From Reyranella sp. (GTDB taxonomy: Bacteria; Pseudomonadota; Alphaproteobacteria; Reyranellales; Reyranellaceae), in assembly GCF_004297405.1 (NCBI RefSeq), contig NZ_SCVC01000030.1, positions 1 to 64,000 of the forward strand: a DNA stretch of 64,000 nt, given 5' to 3'. A model generated the notes under the pieces. The model was not told the origin of the DNA. It saw only the letters and a list, made by a program, of their open reading frames with translations, and did no database searches. A program made the translations under genes and the position numbers. Shown here in pieces: positions 61,086 to 64,000 of this stretch. Positions within the stretch are counted from its first letter, which is position 1, and every line of letters starts with the position of its first letter.

Positions 61086-61289
61086 ATGCCCAAGCCAACC
61101 AGTCCGGGCGCATTGGAAGAGAGGCGCAAGCTGTTCGAGCTGCTTGATCGACTGGCGGCCGTGGACCGGCAGGCGGCCCCCAGGCACATGCCCCACGACG
61201 GCATCGCCTCTCAATGGCTCCGCGGCGATGCTGACACGCGGCGGAAGATCGAAGAAGAAGTCGACCGCTTGCCCAAGAAATCAAACTGA
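61086..61289 (+). CDS. small charged protein of unknown function
   Basis: 67 residues: PGALEERRKLFELLDRLAAVDRQ, MPHDGIASQWLRGDADTRRKIEEEVDRL, two amphipathic helices. CGGAGAGAG precedes the ATG. 82 bp after the TIR-STAND gene and 9 bp before the acyltransferase gene, so possibly one operon. Confidence 0.7.
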   Translation: MPKPTSPGALEERRKLFELLDRLAAVDRQAAPRHMPHDGIASQWLRGDADTRRKIEEEVDRLPKKSN

Positions 61290-61298
61290 CCCACTGCG

Positions 61299-62051
61299 AT
61301 GAAGCGCATGGATCGGCTCGGGTCGCTGTTGAGCGGCCTTGCCATGGCGGTGCTGCTTGGGACTCTTCTCGGAATCCCGTTCTGGCTGCTCGGCCTGTTC
61401 CGCATCATCAGGATCAGCGGCTACTGGCGCACGATGAACCTCGTGCGACGCGGCCGCGTGCTGATCGTTGCAAACCATCCATCGCTCATCGAGACGTTTC
61501 TCATTCCGCTCGTGTTCTGGCCCTGGGCGATGTTCAGGCTCAGGATGTTTCCGTGGAGTCTTCCGGACAAGAATCTCTTCAAGGGATTCACGCCGGAGCA
61601 TCATGAGCGGCTGCGCTGCATTCGGGTCGGCCGCGACGACACGCTGGAGTCGCGCAAACTGAACTGGTCCGCGATGAAAAGGGTGATGGAACTCTTCGAG
61701 AGAGAGCAGTGCTTCGTCGCACACCTCGAAGGCGGTCGAACCAGCAAGCAAGCCGAACACGTGTCGGTCGGGCCGAACAGGATGGGCAGGATCAAGAACG
61801 CCCAGGTCCTCAAGGCCGCCTGGAAAAAGGGCGCGTGGATACTGCCGCTGCACGTCGGGATGAAGGATGGCATGACGCGGGACCTGCCGGGATTCGGCCA
61901 GAGCCTGCGGCGCCTGCTCTTCAGTCCAAAATGCTGGCCGATCAGGCTCGAGTTTCGCCGCCCCTACAGGATCGTCGGACAAAGGTTCGACGAAGAAGCG
62001 GAGAAGAGACGTCTCGAGCTGGCGATCCTCACCCCCGCTCTGCCGGCATGA
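61299..62051 (+). CDS. PlsC-like lysophospholipid acyltransferase family protein
   Basis: 250 residues. N-terminal membrane helix (LSGLAMAVLLGTLLGIPFWLLGLF). Acyltransferase block I is NHPSLIET, i.e. H-x4-E instead of the usual H-x4-D; block III is LEGGRTSK in place of FPEGTRS. A late block reads AWILPLHVGM. The D-to-E exchange in the catalytic motif is unusual and may change activity. Acceptor unknown. An ATG at 61308 is an alternative start. Same strand and close to the TIR-STAND gene. Confidence 0.78.
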   Translation: MKRMDRLGSLLSGLAMAVLLGTLLGIPFWLLGLFRIIRISGYWRTMNLVRRGRVLIVANHPSLIETFLIPLVFWPWAMFRLRMFPWSLPDKNLFKGFTPEHHERLRCIRVGRDDTLESRKLNWSAMKRVMELFEREQCFVAHLEGGRTSKQAEHVSVGPNRMGRIKNAQVLKAAWKKGAWILPLHVGMKDGMTRDLPGFGQSLRRLLFSPKCWPIRLEFRRPYRIVGQRFDEEAEKRRLELAILTPALPA

Positions 62052-62058
62052 CGACGCC

Positions 62059-63318
62059 TCAGACCCCGCCCGACGGATAGGCGTAGGGGTCCGGTGTTCC
62101 CGAGGCGAAGGCCGGCAGGACGGGCTGTTCGGGAAGGTGGACGACGGGTCCCTTGCCCAGCACCGACGCTTTGACCTGAGCCCCCAGGGCGGCGCGCGTC
62201 GTGCCGAAGCCCGCTTCGCGCACCAGGCAGGCATAGGCATCGGCGTTGTGCAGGCGCTGCTTCGAGCTGTTGGTGAGGTAGGCCGGTTCGTTGGCGTAGC
62301 CCAGATCGTCGAGCGTCCAGCCGCCGGCCATGTCGCCGATGAAATGCGCCAGCTCGTGCACCAGGATGTGCGAGCGAAAGTCGTCGTGCGACTGGTCGAA
62401 CACGGGCGTCAGATAGATGCGGTCGAGATAGTCGGGCGAGACCTTGCCCGACAGATCGGCGCCCTGGATCTTGTCGTTCATCTTGTGCCGCTGCCAGGCG
62501 CCGCCGAGATAGGTATAGCCGGGATGGCCGGCGACCTTCGCGGGCGTGCGCCACAGCGAGACGAAGATTTCCGGCGCGGGCGCGATGCCGGGGATCGGCT
62601 TGCCGACGCGATTGACCAGGGTGATGCACATGCGCCGGATCATCGTCTCGACCCGCTGGGCCCCTGCCCGCGCCGCGGCGGCGTCCTTCTCGTGCAGCTT
62701 GAAGTGTTTGGCGATCAGCAGGAAGGCCAGGCGGTCCTCGTCCTCGCGCGCGACCTTGGGCGCGGGCAGCCGCTGGGCGTGGGCATTCGCGCGGGTCGCG
62801 ATGCGCACGGCGCTGAGTGCGGCGCGATAGGCGGCGGGCAGCCAGACGGTCCTCACCATCCCGAGGCGGATGCCGGCCTGCATGATCGCCTGTTTATCTT
62901 CGAAGGTGAAATAAGGAGCGGCGGGTGGCTTTGGTGGCTTCGGCGCACCGACGGGTGTGGGACCGGCGGTGGCCATAACAGGCACTGCGGCCGCCAGCGA
63001 CGAGCCCACCGCGCGGTTGAGCGCATGCAGCGTCCCCTTGTCGGGCTCGATCTTGCTGTCGCGCCAGGGAACCCAATGCTCCTGGAAGCGCAGGATGGCG
63101 TTCTGGGTCTTGGGTCCGGCGATGCCGTCTTCGGCGAGCGCTTCACCCGGCCCGCCCATCGCCGCGAGGACAGAATTCAGCGAGGACTGGATGGCAACGA
63201 CGTCGTCGGTGCGGTTGGTGCCGTTGTAGCCCACGGATCCGTCGAGGATCACCGCCCCCGGCAAGCGGCATGGCATGCGGGACGGCCCGAGCCGCCCCCT
63301 CAGAACGCGCAATTGCAT
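62059..63318 (-). CDS. peptidoglycan-binding / M35-like zinc metallopeptidase protein
   Basis: 419 residues, no signal peptide. N-terminal domain: VVAIQSSLNSVLAAMGG, DGIAGPKTQNAILRFQEHW (peptidoglycan-binding_1 signature). Pro/Ala linker near residue 125. C-terminal part: ILVHELAHFIGDMAGGWTLDDLGYANEPAYLTNSSKQRLHNADAYACLV, i.e. HExxH followed by an Asp in NADAY, the layout of Asp-zincins (deuterolysin/M35-like). Starts at the ATG at 63318 with GGAGAGG upstream; the frame runs open to 63660 without a better start. Similar architecture to 40921-41928. Lack of a leader suggests a non-Sec route or cell lysis for access to the wall (inference). 7 bp from the convergent acyltransferase gene. Confidence 0.8.
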   Translation of the reverse strand: MQLRVLRGRLGPSRMPCRLPGAVILDGSVGYNGTNRTDDVVAIQSSLNSVLAAMGGPGEALAEDGIAGPKTQNAILRFQEHWVPWRDSKIEPDKGTLHALNRAVGSSLAAAVPVMATAGPTPVGAPKPPKPPAAPYFTFEDKQAIMQAGIRLGMVRTVWLPAAYRAALSAVRIATRANAHAQRLPAPKVAREDEDRLAFLLIAKHFKLHEKDAAAARAGAQRVETMIRRMCITLVNRVGKPIPGIAPAPEIFVSLWRTPAKVAGHPGYTYLGGAWQRHKMNDKIQGADLSGKVSPDYLDRIYLTPVFDQSHDDFRSHILVHELAHFIGDMAGGWTLDDLGYANEPAYLTNSSKQRLHNADAYACLVREAGFGTTRAALGAQVKASVLGKGPVVHLPEQPVLPAFASGTPDPYAYPSGGV

Positions 63319-63767
63319 GGTCCTCTCCACTGACAGGCTGACGGGAGCGATGCGCTGCAGACCTACTGAGAATGCCAAGCCGATGCGCGCCGGACAACGG
63401 CGCGCCAACGGGCGCCGGTGGAGCGAATCGAGGGCGTACAACCGCCGGGATGTGGAAGAGAGGCGCGGAAGAGAGGTGCGCAAGGGGGAGAGGTCGGCAA
63501 CGTCGTCGCGACGTTTCCCAAACGCCGCGACGACGCCCCCACCGGCGTTGTCTGTTCCTTCTAAGAGAACCCCACACACAACGCCGTTCCCAAGGCCGCG
63601 GAGCATGCCGATTGTGAAAGCAACCTGCAATTCGCGTCGCGTTGCGCCGCGAAAATTCACGAGATCGTCAAAGACTCGCGTCAGGTTGCGTACACACAGG
63701 CAGTGTGTCTTTAGGTCGACGCGTCAGCTCAAAGCGCGCCGGCCTCGACCGTCCTCGCCGCGATGCC
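63319..63767. other. intergenic region with a long hairpin, no gene seen
   Basis: 449 bp between two minus-strand genes. Contains the hairpin at 63501-63535. Open frames here lack coding character. The 5' leader of the metallopeptidase gene must lie in it. Confidence 0.5.
63501..63535. other. strong hairpin upstream of the metallopeptidase-like gene
   Basis: CGTCGTCGCGACGTTT, loop CCC, AAACGCCGCGACGACG: a near-perfect stem of about 14 bp with one small mismatch. No T-tract follows, so a classical terminator is unlikely; could be a leader structure or protein binding site. Confidence 0.55.
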
Positions 63768-63899
63768 TCACTTGAGCATCAGATAGAGCACCCCCCACAC
63801 CAGAACGACGAAGATCGCGCCGACGACCAGCGGAAACAACGTTTCCGACGCATCGTCGGGCCGCGCCGGCCTTGGCGGCCTGCGTATCCCAAAATGCAT
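63768..63899 (-). CDS. small single-helix membrane protein
   Basis: 43 residues: MHFGIRRPPRPARPDDASET followed by the helix LFPLVVGAIFVVLVWGVLYLML and a Lys. GGGAGG lies 5 nt before the ATG. Basic, Pro-rich N-terminus inside, one helix. No family recognised. Confidence 0.68.
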   Translation of the reverse strand: MHFGIRRPPRPARPDDASETLFPLVVGAIFVVLVWGVLYLMLK

Positions 63900-63963
63900 T
63901 GAAGCCTCCCACACGCCCTTCCAACGTTTCAGCGTGGGAGAGGATGCGTTTCGTCGTGGAGAT

Positions 63964-64000
63964 TCAGTCCAGCGCCTTCTTCTCGTAGACGTCGCGGATG
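63964..64000 (-). CDS. 3' end of a gene entering from the right edge
   Basis: Only the last residues are visible (IRDVYEKKALD, stop TGA at 63964-63966). Same strand as the 43-residue gene, which would be downstream of it. Nothing more can be said. Confidence 0.4.
   Translation of the reverse strand, partial: IRDVYEKKALD

Overview
The window is GC-rich DNA from what looks like a free-living alphaproteobacterium. Evidence for this is the alphaproteobacterial-type Fur, the FecI/FecR/TonB systems, several orphan Bug (TctC-type) solute receptors, class III cyclases fused to TPR/ATPase modules, a YdcH-like (DUF465) protein and a TIGR02444-type protein. The many orphan Bug receptors would suit a Reyranella-like or Bradyrhizobium-like genome, but that assignment is inference. 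No rRNA, tRNA or CRISPR array was seen.

Layout. 1-2649: 3' part of a sedolisin (S53) protease. 2.8-9.2 kb: a small exported protein, a dienelactone-hydrolase-like enzyme and two tandem exported sulfatases. 9.2-16.2 kb: two VOC proteins, a TRAP-type solute receptor, a one-domain response regulator, a DUF1254 protein and an orphan SrfA-family protein. 16.4-24.2 kb: catabolic/uptake units, namely a third sulfatase with a Bug receptor and divergent LysR regulator, a second Bug receptor, an AraC regulator, and a TauD-type dioxygenase with a third Bug receptor. 24.2-27.6 kb: a SAM/cyclase/AAA/TPR protein. 27.9-37.1 kb: an iron-regulation block with two complete, paralogous sigma(FecI)-FecR-TonB receptor cassettes in tandem, both sigma genes preceded by a near-identical Fur-like palindrome, followed by fur. 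37.5-46.99 kb: plsY, a methyltransferase, a second cyclase, a degraded IS5 transposase end, a peptidoglycan-binding/metallopeptidase-like protein, GFA, azlCD, a YdcH-like gene, a ubiX remnant, an FAH-type hydratase and a GST. 47.0-49.7 kb: small genes with a phage or plasmid flavour. 49.8-54.1 kb: GNAT, two DUF1801 proteins, an alpha/beta hydrolase, an ArsR/SRPBCC pair and a PNPOx-like protein. 54.1-63.3 kb: the most unusual part. A duplicated two-gene cassette (a PD-(D/E)XK-like protein with a C-terminal membrane helix plus a small peptidoglycan-binding-like protein) is followed by a 1459-residue TIR-STAND-WD40 protein, a small unknown, a PlsC-like acyltransferase and a peptidoglycan-binding/zinc-metallopeptidase protein without a signal peptide.

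Intergenic DNA carries at least four dispersed repeat families: eight copies (plus a half copy) of a palindromic element of about 90-125 bp; a second palindrome pair of about 65-70 bp, with a half copy inside a coding region; the 16-bp palindrome GTGCAATCGATTGCAC (four sites); and terminal-repeat-like CCTCACCCTGAGGAGC units. The best candidates for undescribed biology are the 54-63 kb block, which could be a conflict or effector locus, and the duplicated iron-signalling cassettes.
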